Shown here in pieces: positions 1 to 10,730 of a DNA stretch of 64,000 nucleotides; within the stretch, counting starts at the first letter, position 1, and each line of letters starts with the position of its first letter. The position numbers and the translations under genes were made by a program. A model generated the notes under the pieces. That model was not told the DNA's origin. It ran no database searches and was given only the letters and a program-made list of their open reading frames with translations. Source of the DNA: Saccharomycopsis malanga (lineage: Eukaryota; Ascomycota; Saccharomycetes; Ascoideales; Saccharomycopsidaceae); the NCBI GenBank assembly GCA_004014935.1, contig CP025322.1, positions 1,550,001 to 1,614,000 on the forward strand. The letters are read 5' to 3'.

Positions 1-1453
1 GAGCTTAGTGCATTTCACTCGGTTAGGCTTGGTTAGATGGTAAAAACCTATTTAGAAATTATGGCTAAGTCAAACAGATGTTTGATATATTAGAAGGACA
101 CACTGAATCCTAATTGGGCTGATTCACTGTACTCTATTCAAAATTTTGAGTACATTTGCTAATTGAGCTTATTCGATCCGTCAGGAATAATTGAAGAGAT
201 CAAATGGTTAAGAATGAAATGATTCAGGTGGATGTGGGGTACATCGAAAAAAGAAGAGTTTGATTGTGTTACTTTTTAAAGAGTGTGTAAATTATCTGTT
301 GGTGTTGCTCATTTACAATTAAATTAAGGGCCACTAGAATCAGTAACGAGCTGTTTGCGTTAAATTTCATTACTTTCAATTAAAACGTGTGAAAGAATAA
401 AGGCAAGAGTGAGAAAAATAATGCTCTGGGTTCTCTAATTATATCTAAAGCTTTTCGAGAGTTGTATGTTTTTATATTTGACGGTACTTTTTGTTTCTAG
501 GGGAATAGGTAAAACCGATGGGAAGTAGAGGAAAATTTGTTTAAATCATTTACTTGTATATGTTTGCAACTGCCTTTTATTATTCGAGAGTAATACGAAA
601 TTATAGGGATTTTCTTTACTCTAACCCATAACCCCCTCCCCTCTACTTTCCACTTGTCTACAGAGTTTATCTCTTTTATAGCAATAAATATCAAAACAAA
701 AGGCTACTCTTTAGCAGGTTTTATCTTTGGATGTATATCTTGTCAAACTACTTTCAACCAATAGATACCTTTTATCATATAAACTTTCCGCCTCTGCCTA
801 AGCCCGCTCCAACAAGTTGACAGTGCAAGAAGGTTAAAACGTAGCTGAAAAGTGATATATTATGATTTAGAAGATTTAAAAAGGGACAGAAATGAATTCA
901 AAAAAAAGTATTTGCGTGTAATTCAACGAATACTGGGCATGATGCTTGTACAGAAAATGAGGTTATATTGAACACACTCATGATTATAGTGAATGCTTAT
1001 GATTAATTTACTGGCAATTATAATAGGAGGTTGAGACGAGTTTCAAAAATACATTAATATATTGGTCTTCTCATGACCTATGTAATAATGAGCACGTAAT
1101 CCAATAGGTTCCCATTAATTTAATGATTTTTAATTTTAAATTTAACGTGTCTACTTGGAAGTGAATGGGAAACTGATAAAGTGTCAGAGACCTTTTGTCT
1201 ATTAACTATTCAACTTTTACTTTAACCTCTACTTATTAAGTGTAATTTTGTTCAATATGCAAAGATTTAAATAAAAATTTAAACAATTCTTTTTCAACTA
1301 TAATGGAAAAAAATCGGACCAATCAAGACCAGTCCAAGAATCTGTATTTAGTTTAGACCAATTGTTGTCACCAATAACTACAAAAGTACCAATGTTTCAA
1401 ACAACAAAAAACAACATAATATTAGCTATAAACCAAAGAAAATAATACTATGA
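1..1453. other. Gene-free AT-rich left flank
   Basis: I see no convincing coding region, RNA gene or element remnant in this stretch. The only ORF of note (497-694, minus) has no recognisable features and low-complexity surroundings. It presumably contains the 3' region of the SDR gene to its right and the flank of a gene outside the window. Confidence 0.5.
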
Positions 1454-2299
1454 CTACAATTTTGCACCAAGATTATGATGGCCACCATCGATAGGTATAA
1501 CAGTACCGTTGATATAGTTTGTTCTTTTGTCTACCAAAAAAAGGATAACTGGACGCAAATCGCTATCTTCTCCCAATCTTTGTCTTGGGTTGTCCTGGAC
1601 GTATTCCTTGCCAAACTTGCTCAAAAGCCCATTGGACATTTTGCTTGGGAAAAAGCCAGGGGCCAAGACATTGACATTTACATTGTATTCTGGGGGCAAT
1701 TGAAGAGACAAGAGTTTGCCTAAATGGGTGACACCAGCCTTGGAAGCAAGATAACCGTATGCGTTGGTAGATCTGCTGTGGCTCATACCGGCGATGGATG
1801 AGACCACAAGCACTCTTGAAGGATCAACGGATTGGCCATGCGGTTTTTTGAGTAAAGGAAGAAACTTTTGGATAGTCAAAAAAACGCCTTTAAGATTTAA
1901 ATCAAGAACTTTGGTGATGGCTTCTTCTGGATGAGATTCCAACAGTTGGCCCCAACTAGCACCAGCATTTGCAATCAAAATGTCAATCTTCTGGTCTCCA
2001 TTGCCTACTACCCCTTGGATAAGCTTCTCAACACCCTCAGTATTGTTGACATTCGTAGCAATGGGAACAATCTCAGTGTTCAGCTTTTGATTTTTCGCAA
2101 ACTCCCTCAACAGTTTGGCCGCATCTTCTACCGCTTTGCCTTTTCGAGAATTAATATACACTCTTTTTGCTTTCCCGATAATCAACGCCTCGGCAAAAGT
2201 ATATCCCAAGCCTCGGCTACTTCCAGTGACAACTGCCACTTTTCCTTCCGCACTAAACTCCATCTTGTACTTCTTGTGTTCACCAGCTAAGATATCCAT
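1454..2299 (-). CDS. Short-chain dehydrogenase/reductase (SDR)
   Basis: Predicted cytosolic NAD(P)(H)-dependent oxidoreductase of 281 aa. Classical SDR landmarks are present in order: the cofactor-binding TGSSRGLG loop near residues 28-35, an NAG motif (IANAGAS) near 110-116, the catalytic serine in VVSSIAG near 167, the YLASK (YxxxK) pair near 184-188, and a C-terminal IDGGH typical of FabG/RhlG-like members. The first in-frame ATG is at 2299; the reading frame runs three codons further upstream but only from a GTG. The closest general type is the FabG/RhlG-like group, but the substrate cannot be read from the sequence. The gene stands alone, with more than 1.4 kb of gene-free DNA on one side and almost 2 kb on the other. 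Family assignment is firm; the specific role is unknown. Confidence 0.88.
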   Translation of the reverse strand: MDILAGEHKKYKMEFSAEGKVAVVTGSSRGLGYTFAEALIIGKAKRVYINSRKGKAVEDAAKLLREFAKNQKLNTEIVPIATNVNNTEGVEKLIQGVVGNGDQKIDILIANAGASWGQLLESHPEEAITKVLDLNLKGVFLTIQKFLPLLKKPHGQSVDPSRVLVVSSIAGMSHSRSTNAYGYLASKAGVTHLGKLLSLQLPPEYNVNVNVLAPGFFPSKMSNGLLSKFGKEYVQDNPRQRLGEDSDLRPVILFLVDKRTNYINGTVIPIDGGHHNLGAKL

Positions 2300-4261
2300 C
2301 CAATTCACGACGGAACGACACCTATTTATACTTCATCTCCGCAATCCACCTGATCGGATCGCAAGTCCTCTTTGAGACAGGTGTTCTCGTAAAGATCAGT
2401 GTAGATCATCCACTGTAGTGAAATAAGATGGTAGTGAGCGATATGTATGATTATATAGGTGAAATGTACTAGAGATTGATTGTTGGGATAGTTTATTGGG
2501 TATTGTTGTTAATAAAAGTTATCTGGTTATCAGTATTTTTTGTCATAATAATCATAGTAGTTGCGATTTAGAAATGTGTACCATTGTCTAACACAGATTC
2601 CTCAAATTTGACTGAATATATGACATGCTACCTGATCAATGACTTGAAATATTTCAAGCAGTGTCTTTTTTTGAAACAAAAAACGGTTCTAATAAATTCA
2701 GATATCATTAAAATTTCAAAACTGGACTAAAGATTCTACAATAGCTAACCTATTAATAAATAAAGACAGAAAATAGCTGATGAGTGAGAAAACGTTAAGT
2801 ACAGTGTGCCGAGGAGAATTTTTTACTAAAAAAGGTAGTGATTCAATTATAGCTTATAATAAGAATAAAAACTTGTATTCAAGCGCACACTCACTCTGTC
2901 TTGTGAGAAACTTTGACGGCAAAAACTCAATATCTCAATTATTCTTCATAACAACTTGAACTGCCAAAGGATTTGACAGCTAGATTATGTTAAAGTCATG
3001 TTTTCATGTTAAATTGTAAATAATCAAAATACAAAATTCAAAAATTTATCTTTTTTTCTACATTGTACATCTTTTCAAAGTTTTTGTATAAGCAAACTAT
3101 AACTCAATTCTTCAGAATTATCGAGACATTTGAAGGAAGGTTTTAGAATATTAAAGATCAAAATTGGTATTTTTTTGTAAAAACTCCTGAGATTATCTTT
3201 TTTTTTTTTACAAAACCTGATTACCAAGCTTAATAGATCCTTTTGCACAGCCTGTAAAAAGCAAAATCAACCTTTTTTCAAAACAAAGCAGTAAAATAAG
3301 AGTATCCAGTGTGTAAAAAAGCCAAGTTTTTCACATACAACTAAGCATAACCTATGCTACACGATGATGAAGCTTGTAACTTAACATTTATTGAAAGTGT
3401 CTCCATATTATAAAAATAATTTTACTCAGTTCACTGGGTGGTGTGAATAACTCATGAGGCTTTTTCTCTATATATATTACCATTATGGCAAAAATTAAAT
3501 ATGTAAAAATACTTTTTGTTTTAGATTTCATAATTTCTTATTATGAATAAAACCATGTTAAATTTGGCTAAATTCTTCTCTACATAATCACTTTCAAAAA
3601 CGTACTATTAGCCACCATCCTTACACAGCTTCAAAACAACAGACACTACAAAACTTTGGTAGATTTGCTTCTGATATTTATAGCCTACTTGCTTATACCA
3701 TCGGAAACCAACAAAACTTTTAGTATGAATCAGATGACATGTAAAATTAAAATCCCGATATAAAGGGGGCTCAGAGCATTGTTACCAAGTAGTTTTAGTA
3801 TTCTCCCGAAAAAGAAGGGGCAAGACTCAACAACCAGACGTTGGGAACGAGAGCAGGAGCAAAACAAAACGGTCAACAATTTCTTAGTAGGCATCAAAAT
3901 AGTGTCTTCAGAAATCGAATTACAAGTCTGTTTGTTTCTGCTGTGTGCGTGCTATCTGCCTGGACAACAATTGACGCTCTTTCTAAGAACAGATCTTCCA
4001 TCCACGCGTTTTCTGCCACAGACTATGGCCATATAAGGTTCATCGCCGTTAGTTTAGATTCATTGTCCGGTCGGTTTAGGAAAAAAACGTTTTGAACAAG
4101 CTGCCGTGACCAGACAAGCAGTAGTAATCTGGTATCATCAAGAGTCGCTGGCTATTGGTATACTGCCAATATAATTGCGGCGGTGTTCAAGGTTGCTATT
4201 CAACAAGCGATACAAGAAGCAATAGGCTGTTCCAATAGACAGATATAGTAAAACACACCCA
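2300..4261. other. Long intergenic region, divergent promoters
   Basis: Almost 2 kb between the divergent SDR gene (minus) and NEM1 (plus). The first 3.7 kb side is AT-rich with many T-tracts and no coding signal. From about 3770 to 4260 the base composition is more balanced; this is probably the NEM1 promoter and leader. Two overlapping short ORFs there (3779-4095) look like chance. I find no RNA gene or mobile-element match to the families seen elsewhere in the window. Confidence 0.45.
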
Positions 4262-5461
4262 ATGAACTCGATACTGTTATTATCGTCCAAGGTCAACAAT
4301 CTATTCATGTCGCAGCGACAGGCTGCTGATAAGGTTGTTCCTAGCAGGTCTCAGGAACAACTATCAGAAGGCGGTCCAGACGACCAGAAAGAGGACCAGG
4401 ACATAGTGCTCATGGAAGACGAGAGTCCAGCAACTCAAGAGGAGACATGGAACACACAATCTAGAATCAAATATGTGATTATTGTGGTATTCAATGTAGT
4501 TATATTCTTTCCAAATCTTCTTATATTACAACCGCTTCTTTACCTTTGGTTTGTTATAACATTTCCTCTTCGATTCCTCGAGGAACGCTATGGATCTGGT
4601 AACGACGACAAGAAAGAAAAGGACGGGCTTATACAAGTTACCAACCCGGAATCCGTAGCAAAAATCGATAAACAACTCAAAGGTCTGCTGGCTACAGAGA
4701 CCCCACAGACCAAACATTCACATAATAGTTCAGAAGGACAAGTAAACGACGAGTACGACGACCTAGCAACGATCAATTCTATAGCTACAAACACCTCGGT
4801 AATTACTGAAATCAACCAACTCAAGTCGCCGACATCACCTTTGTCGTACTCTGCACAGTTATTTGCAAAACTTCCAAAAGTGTTTTTTTCTCCTTTGAAC
4901 TTCAACCCCTTGAAACATCAAAGAAAAACATTGATTCTAGACTTGGACGAAACCTTGATCCACTCTCTTTCAAGAACCAACAGAATGTCTACTGCACATA
5001 TGGTGGAAGTGAAATTGAACAACAATCTAGCCACATTGTATTATGTCTACAAAAGACCCTTCTGCGATGAGTTTCTTCGCTTGGTATCAAAATGGTTCGA
5101 CGTCTACATCTTCACTGCCAGTGCAAAGGAATACGCAGACCCTGTAATCAACTGGCTAGAGGCTGAACGCAAGTTCTTCTCCAAGAGATTCTACCGAGAC
5201 CATTGCACATTGCGCCAAGGTGCTGGGTACATCAAGGATTTGTCCATCACTGGCATAGACTTGTCAAAGGTCATTCTTGTCGATAATTCGCCTATCAGTT
5301 ACTCCTTGAACTACGAAAATGCTCTAGATATAGAAGGCTGGATAGACGATCCCACCGATAATGAGTTGCTACAATTACTCCCACTTCTCAATGCATTGCG
5401 CTTCGTTACTGACGTCCGCTACATTTTGGGGTTAAAAAACGGCGAAGAGTCGCTCAAATGA
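4262..5461 (+). CDS. NEM1: Nem1-like lipin phosphatase (catalytic subunit)
   Basis: Homologue of the catalytic subunit of the Nem1-Spo7 complex, the ER/nuclear-envelope phosphatase that dephosphorylates and activates the phosphatidate phosphatase Pah1 (lipin), balancing membrane and storage lipid synthesis. The 399-aa protein has an acidic N-terminal region, a hydrophobic stretch near residues 72-105 able to form a membrane hairpin, a linker rich in Ser/Asn, and a C-terminal FCP1-type HAD domain. The nucleophile motif is DLDETL with D227 and D229; a later VDNSP segment carries the second conserved acidic/Asn motif. The C-terminus (WIDDPTDNELLQLLPLL) matches the SCP/Nem1 family end. The membrane segment separates it from the soluble Psr1/2 phosphatases. 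Translation may also begin at Met17. A long T tract follows the stop codon. Confidence 0.87.
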   Translation: MNSILLLSSKVNNLFMSQRQAADKVVPSRSQEQLSEGGPDDQKEDQDIVLMEDESPATQEETWNTQSRIKYVIIVVFNVVIFFPNLLILQPLLYLWFVITFPLRFLEERYGSGNDDKKEKDGLIQVTNPESVAKIDKQLKGLLATETPQTKHSHNSSEGQVNDEYDDLATINSIATNTSVITEINQLKSPTSPLSYSAQLFAKLPKVFFSPLNFNPLKHQRKTLILDLDETLIHSLSRTNRMSTAHMVEVKLNNNLATLYYVYKRPFCDEFLRLVSKWFDVYIFTASAKEYADPVINWLEAERKFFSKRFYRDHCTLRQGAGYIKDLSITGIDLSKVILVDNSPISYSLNYENALDIEGWIDDPTDNELLQLLPLLNALRFVTDVRYILGLKNGEESLK

Positions 5462-5462
5462 A

Positions 5463-5493
5463 TCTTTTCTTTTTTTTTTTTTTTTTTTTTTTT
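5463..5493. repeat. Poly-T tract downstream of NEM1
   Basis: About 23 consecutive T residues, with a short CTTTTC lead, begin directly after the NEM1 stop. It probably lies in the 3'UTR and may help 3'-end formation, but no specific function is shown. Confidence 0.6.
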
Positions 5494-5927
5494 CTGCAAA
5501 TTGCCCTTAACATTAGGCAAGTTTAATTCATCTTTCAAAAACTTTTTCTTTTTATTAATGACACTTACGACTTTTGGCGAACAATAATTACTTACTTCTT
5601 TGTGTTTGTCCCTAAAACAATTTATTTTCCCTTTCGTTTTCCCCCTTCTCCCATTGCCTAAAACCTGTCAGCTTCTACATAGACATATAGCTGCCATGTT
5701 GGGATATAATAGTGCACCAAAAAATAAAAGTTTCATCTTACTTATTACTTACTGTAGTTGAATCACACACTTGCATATACCCACATAATATTGCATAATC
5801 AGCACACACCCATGTGTTACCCGCATCATAAGTGGCAGTAGTGTTAATCTCTAGGTGGATGGATTTCTGTTCAAAGTTGTATACTGTAGATGTTTATTCG
5901 AGGAATACAGCAATTAGCATTAGTGAG
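5494..5927. other. NEM1-VMA5 intergenic region
   Basis: Tandem-gene spacer with the VMA5 promoter. It contains TATA-like AT stretches and no additional gene that I can support. The reading frame of VMA5 extends upstream to 5832, but the extra residues are not part of the conserved family N-terminus. Confidence 0.5.
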
Positions 5928-7115
5928 ATGTCTGCAGGTACAGGAAGTTTTCTTATATTGTCATTGCCTTCGAATGCAAGTCCAAGCAACTACGAGCAGT
6001 TGCCTACGTATTTGGAGAAGCATTTGGTGGGAGGAAAGGCGGTGATTCACAAGTTCAACATCCCGGGCTTTAAGATTGGCACGTTGGATTCGTTGGTGCA
6101 GCAGTCTGAAGAGCTTGAGAAAGTGGACACCACAATTGGAAGTTTTTTGAGCAAAATCGATGACATTCTTCAAACCATCTATGAGAATAACAGCGGGCTT
6201 GTTGCCTCCAGTAAGAAGATTGATGGGGATAAGAATGCTGTAGAATACATTGAGAGTTTCCAATGGAATACTAACAAGTATCGGTATGACAACAAATCAA
6301 TAAAAGAGCTTATTGATGTTATTTCTTCAGAGGCATTTGACCTAGACGGTGATTTGCGCAATTTGTATAGTTCCTACAACACTGCCAAATCCAATCTTTC
6401 TGCTGCCAATAGAAAGCAGAACGGCGATTTGTCGGTTGTGTCTTTGCATGAAATTGTCGGCCCACAGCATTTTGTATTGAATTCCGAACATTTGCAGACC
6501 TTGCTTGTAGTAGTGCCAAAGAGTTTGCAGAAAGACTGGCTCAGCTCGTACGAGTCTTTGACCGACTATGTAGTTCCTAGATCATCAGAAAAAATCGCAG
6601 AGGACTCGGACTATGTATTGAACAATGTCACGCTTTTCAAAAAGTATGTTCCTGAGTTTTTAGCCAAGGCCAGAGAACGCAAGTTTCTCCCTCGAGAATT
6701 CAACTATTCAGAGGGCCTTATTGACAGTTTGCGCCAAGAATACGCATTGGCGTCTCGCCAGGAGAGCCAATTGAGAGGCGAATTGATCAGACTCACCAGA
6801 ACTTCTTTTCAAGACATTCTTTCGTCTTGGTTTCACATCAAAGCTTTGCGTATCTTTGTAGAAAGTATCTTGAGATACGGGTTGCCTCCCAACTTTGAGG
6901 CCTACTTTATCAGAGCCTCCAGTGGCTCCGACGGCCAAAAGTTGCTAGACAAAGCAAAGACCGAACTCATAAAAGAATTTGGCTACCTCGGAGGCAACGC
7001 TTTTGCCAAAGACAAAAAGGGCAAGGTCTTGAAAGACAGCTCTTTGCACCAATACGCATCCTTGGTCGACCCTGATTACGAACCTTTTGTTCTTTACAGT
7101 TTTTCTGTCAACTGA
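5928..7115 (+). CDS. VMA5: V-type proton ATPase subunit C
   Basis: Subunit C of the peripheral V1 sector, which bridges the EG stators to the membrane sector and is released when the enzyme disassembles during glucose loss. The frame is open from 5832, but I place the start at the ATG at 5928. From there the N-terminus (FLILSLPSN) aligns with Vma5 and the length, 395 aa, matches the 392 aa of the S. cerevisiae protein. Characteristic segments are the N-terminal foot (IPGFKIGTLDSLV, SEELEKVD), a long helical neck through residues 140-260, and the C-terminal WFHIKALRIFVESILRYGLPP followed by YEPFVLYSF. No missing core segment is seen. The gene lies tandem to NEM1 with about 470 bp between them. 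Confidence 0.93.
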   Translation: MSAGTGSFLILSLPSNASPSNYEQLPTYLEKHLVGGKAVIHKFNIPGFKIGTLDSLVQQSEELEKVDTTIGSFLSKIDDILQTIYENNSGLVASSKKIDGDKNAVEYIESFQWNTNKYRYDNKSIKELIDVISSEAFDLDGDLRNLYSSYNTAKSNLSAANRKQNGDLSVVSLHEIVGPQHFVLNSEHLQTLLVVVPKSLQKDWLSSYESLTDYVVPRSSEKIAEDSDYVLNNVTLFKKYVPEFLAKARERKFLPREFNYSEGLIDSLRQEYALASRQESQLRGELIRLTRTSFQDILSSWFHIKALRIFVESILRYGLPPNFEAYFIRASSGSDGQKLLDKAKTELIKEFGYLGGNAFAKDKKGKVLKDSSLHQYASLVDPDYEPFVLYSFSVN

Positions 7116-7420
7116 TTTTTGTTATTTGAGGAGAGGTCCGATTCGTTATTATAATAATTTTCCTGCACTATTTATGGCCTGTCTTGTTTGCCAGCAATAT
7201 ATGCCTTTACGAACCTTTTTTCAACGTTCATTGATATATTGTAGAAGTCTTGGCCGTAGCGTTGCTTCATGGCATATCAGTTTGGTTAGTTGACCATTAC
7301 AATCATGTCATTATATATCTCTATACATGTAAAATACTAAAAGAATTGGCCGAAAAGTTTTCAACTTGATATGTTATGTTTATATTTTTATCCTTTCCAT
7401 ACCTTTTATCATAATAATAA
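7116..7420. other. VMA5 3' flank
   Basis: About 300 bp of AT-rich spacer ending in a short ATAATAATAA run immediately before SINE-like copy A. No gene or RNA is recognisable. Confidence 0.45.
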
Positions 7421-7717
7421 CCGCTGCGCAGTATGGCTCAGTGGTCAGTGCTCTCGGAGAAGAGAAAAAAGACTTCACAGGAACACGGGTTCGATTCACA
7501 AGACGAACTCTTTGACTCGCTGCTTTTCAAGACGCTGAACGTAATCTCATAGGCAAGTGCAACTGTCTAAAAGATGACCTAGACCAAACTCTAGTGCTTA
7601 CTTTCCAATATATTAAATAAGAAAATTATAATGACTGGACATCATTGAATTTTACAAGTCCCTTTAGACATAGCGCGTATATACGAAACTGATATGTACT
7701 GGGCTTGAAATATATGA

Positions 7718-7802
<85 letters not shown>

Positions 7803-7821
7803 GTTATTATTATTATTATTT
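7421..7821 (+). mobile_element. tRNA-derived SINE-like element, copy A (full length)
   Basis: The most complete member of a dispersed family. The head (about 7421-7512) carries a pol III A box, TGGCTCAGTGG at 7434-7444, and a B box, GGTTCGATTCA at 7488-7498, about 55 bp apart as in a tRNA gene. Its stems do not pair well enough for a working tRNA. A 200-bp body follows, ending in a conserved 3' module (CAAGTCCCTTTAGACATAG, then ATACGAAACTGATATGTACT and GGGCTTGAAATAT), and then a tail of about 34 ATT units with one interruption. The body aligns with copies B and H, and the 3' module with all others. I could not confirm a target-site duplication. Head plus body plus simple-repeat tail is the standard SINE layout; a LINE partner would supply reverse transcription in trans. 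Confidence 0.8.
7718..7821 (+). repeat. (ATT)n microsatellite tail of copy A
   Basis: Around 34 ATT units with one GTT interruption close to the end. It forms the 3' tail of the SINE-like element, and similar tails end copies D and J. Confidence 0.95.
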
Positions 7822-8105
7822 TAACAACAGACTTCTCTACTATGTGATAGTCATACCTCATTCCATACATATACTTTCACTCCTGCACCACCCATCCCAC
7901 ACGCACGTCATGATGCATAATAGCGATCGCATCGGGGAGAGGAGTAAACAGTACCTTGGTTATCTTCTGATCTGTAATTTGGGTTTAATGATCAATAGCA
8001 TGTGTGGTAATTATAGGGAAACTGGTTATTTATGCTTTTTGAAAAGCCAAATTATAATTGAGGCGGTCCAGAAGTATATGACGTTAATATAGAGAAGCGC
8101 GGCTT

Positions 8106-10730
8106 ATGGCACCAATCAATTCGCCTAAACAGGCGCGTACCACTACAGAGACAGCTCTGGCAAGTAATGATGAGAATGTGGATCCTTTTGCAACATATGC
8201 CAACAGAAGCAGTTTTCGGGGCTCGATGGAATCGCTTGAGCCTACCAAGCGGTTTTACAACCGTCCGTCTTCGTCTGGAAGTGTACAGCTGGCCAGCACA
8301 GTTGAATATGTCCACAGTTACACGTCAAATAAGCCTATTTCCATTCCTTCCACCCCAAATGGCAGACGTAGAAGCCATGTGAGTTCTACGAGTCCCCGGA
8401 AAAGCGTTTCCAAGACGAGATATGGGTTTTCGCCGTCTAAATCCTCGTTGGTAAATGATATTTCGTTTAAAACAAATGCCACAATGTCTCCGGCTAGATC
8501 CAGTGTACAGTCACGATACAGCTCTCCCAATAGAAGAAACTCCAGTGTGAACGCGGCAGGATCGAATGGGATCAAAGTTATTGCGAGATTTAGGCCTGAA
8601 AACGAAAAGGAGGCGTTTTTGCCTGACAGCTACGAACAATTGCTGTTAGATGGAAAACCGTTGGTGGAGTTTCTGTCTGACACATCAATAATGTTTAATC
8701 TCAAAGACCAAGTGGCGTCGTTCACATTTGACCGAATTTTTGCTTCTGATGCCACGCAGCAAGACATTTACAACTATTCTATCCACGAGACTGTGACCGA
8801 CGTGTTCCAAGGCTACAATGGCACCATCTTGGCATACGGACAGACAGGGTCTGGGAAAACATACACAATGATGGGCAACGACATCTACGATAAGGAGAAA
8901 CGGGGGTTGATACCTCGGATTGCTGAAACCATATTTGATCTCATTATGCTCAGTTCAAGCGACATCGAGTATACAGTGTCTGTGTCGTATATGGAGATCT
9001 ATATGGAGAAGATCCGCGACTTGCTAGACAGCCACAGTAGCCTAAAACACTTGTCGATACACGAGGACAAGGAAAACGGAGTCCATGTCAAAGGTTTGGA
9101 AACAGCTTATGTGACATGCCCAGAGGACTTGTATAGCATCATGAAGGAGGGCTCCAACTCCAGAGCAGTGGCGGCCACCAACATGAACCAGGAATCTTCT
9201 AGATCACATGCCATTTTCCAGATTGTCGTCACCCAGAAAGTGATATCCTCTGGTCTCACTAAAAGAGGCAATCTATTTCTAGTAGACCTAGCGGGTTCCG
9301 AAAAGGTAGCAAAGACAGGAGCATCGGGGCAGACCTTGGAGGAAGCTAAAAAGATCAACAGCTCTTTAAGTTCGTTAGGCAATGTAATAAATGCGTTGAC
9401 TGACGGCAAATCACAGCATATACCTTACAGAGACTCGAAGCTTACACGTATTTTGCAAGAGTCCTTAGGAGGCAATTCGAGGACAAGTTTGATTATAAAC
9501 TGCTCTCCATCGTTTGCCAATGCTAACGAAACTTTGTCCACCTTAAGGTTTGGAGCCAGAGCCAAGAAGATTAAAAACAAGGCTCACGTCAACACAGAAA
9601 TACCAGCCAAAGAGTTGAAACGTAGCATTGTCAAATTAACAAAAGAAAACCAACAGAAAGATGTTTTTATTGAAAAACTCATTACTGAGATCCAGCAATG
9701 GAGAGCTGGATCCGCTTCTAAAGATTGGGCAGACTTGACTAACAATTCAAACGCTTTCCATCAGGACATTCTTTCTGATTTAGGTGAACATACTTTTGAA
9801 GATCTATACGACCAACTGAATAATACAAAAATTACGAAAGATGTCGAGTTGCTCAAGGAAAACGAAGCTTTACGAGAAGAAATTGCAGAGGCTCGCAGAA
9901 TTGCAAGTGAACAAGCTGTTCAACAAGTCAACGCAGAAACATTGCAAGAAGTGAAATCTCAATTAACTCACTACAGAACTGAAATAGAGTATCTCAAATC
10001 CCAGCTAGATATAGAAAAATTGGCTAATGCGTCTTTGGTAGCGGATATCAAAGAGAAAACTACCAAATGTGTGTCTTTGGACTTGGAGGTGGAAAATCTC
10101 AGAAGCCAACTACGTAAAAAGGCTCTTTCGAGAAATGAAAAGCAAAAAATTTTAGCATTGGAAAGAACTTTGGATCAGTTTGCTCATAAGGTGGACGACA
10201 TGCTTATGCAAAATAATCTTTTAAAACGCGACATTGTCACAACAAGAAAAATCGCCGAAACTAGAAACGAGCGGATAAAAATCTTAGAAAACACTATCAA
10301 AGAGCAAAACCTCCAGGTCCATAAAGAAAGCTTCATATTTGAAAAAAAGTTGGACGATCTTTCCAAAAGACTTTCTGATGTAAAAAAAATTGGAACAGAC
10401 TCCTTCATAACTTCACCAATGTCCGACTCAAAATTCGATTACTCTTCTCTCATGTCTCCAAAAACCCCATTGGCTTCTCACCAGCCTGATTTGAGTTACT
10501 ATGGACTAGATAACACACCTATAGACGCTTTTGGCATTAAGACAGTGACATCCACTCCTAACAACGAAACACCTAAAGCCTTATTGGTATCTCCAGAGAT
10601 AAATAATGCTAAGAAAGGGCTCAACTTTCGAATTGTTAAGCCTTTGAGAGGCGGCAATGCACAGGCAGCTCCTCAAAATGGGCTCTTAGACAGCCCACAA
10701 GAGACAAAAACCCGGTTGTCATCCCCTTGA
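8106..10730 (+). CDS. Kinesin-1-type motor protein with N-terminal extension
   Basis: Plus-end-directed microtubule motor of 874 aa. Residues 1-150 form a Ser/Pro/Arg-rich extension with several S/T-P sites. The motor domain runs from about 155 to 500 with all ATPase elements: P-loop GQTGSGKT near 245-252, switch I NQESSRSH, switch II DLAGSE, and the microtubule-binding HIPYRDSKLT. The run KINSSLSSLGNVINALTDGK and the neck-linker entry (FGARAKKIKNKAHVN) match fungal kinesin-1 most closely. Coiled-coil segments span roughly 510-770 and the C-terminus is rich in S/T-P sites. The usual kinesin-1 IAK tail is not visible. S. cerevisiae has only the degenerate relative Smy1, so a full motor is notable. 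Kip2 has a similar N-terminal extension, but the motor signature here is kinesin-1. It probably transports vesicles or organelles, or acts on nuclear microtubules. Confidence 0.85.
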   Translation: MAPINSPKQARTTTETALASNDENVDPFATYANRSSFRGSMESLEPTKRFYNRPSSSGSVQLASTVEYVHSYTSNKPISIPSTPNGRRRSHVSSTSPRKSVSKTRYGFSPSKSSLVNDISFKTNATMSPARSSVQSRYSSPNRRNSSVNAAGSNGIKVIARFRPENEKEAFLPDSYEQLLLDGKPLVEFLSDTSIMFNLKDQVASFTFDRIFASDATQQDIYNYSIHETVTDVFQGYNGTILAYGQTGSGKTYTMMGNDIYDKEKRGLIPRIAETIFDLIMLSSSDIEYTVSVSYMEIYMEKIRDLLDSHSSLKHLSIHEDKENGVHVKGLETAYVTCPEDLYSIMKEGSNSRAVAATNMNQESSRSHAIFQIVVTQKVISSGLTKRGNLFLVDLAGSEKVAKTGASGQTLEEAKKINSSLSSLGNVINALTDGKSQHIPYRDSKLTRILQESLGGNSRTSLIINCSPSFANANETLSTLRFGARAKKIKNKAHVNTEIPAKELKRSIVKLTKENQQKDVFIEKLITEIQQWRAGSASKDWADLTNNSNAFHQDILSDLGEHTFEDLYDQLNNTKITKDVELLKENEALREEIAEARRIASEQAVQQVNAETLQEVKSQLTHYRTEIEYLKSQLDIEKLANASLVADIKEKTTKCVSLDLEVENLRSQLRKKALSRNEKQKILALERTLDQFAHKVDDMLMQNNLLKRDIVTTRKIAETRNERIKILENTIKEQNLQVHKESFIFEKKLDDLSKRLSDVKKIGTDSFITSPMSDSKFDYSSLMSPKTPLASHQPDLSYYGLDNTPIDAFGIKTVTSTPNNETPKALLVSPEINNAKKGLNFRIVKPLRGGNAQAAPQNGLLDSPQETKTRLSSP

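Noticed and set aside
3779-4095. Overlapping short ORFs upstream of NEM1
   Set aside because: No start context or conservation visible; better explained as promoter/leader.
7428-7512. Possible tRNA gene in the head of SINE copy A
   Set aside because: A and B boxes are present, but the T-stem and acceptor stem do not pair, so it is a tRNA-like SINE head and not a functional tRNA.
7664-7870. Isoleucine-run ORF
   Set aside because: Pure translation of the ATT tail; not a gene. The same applies to the tyrosine-run ORF at 63784-63981.
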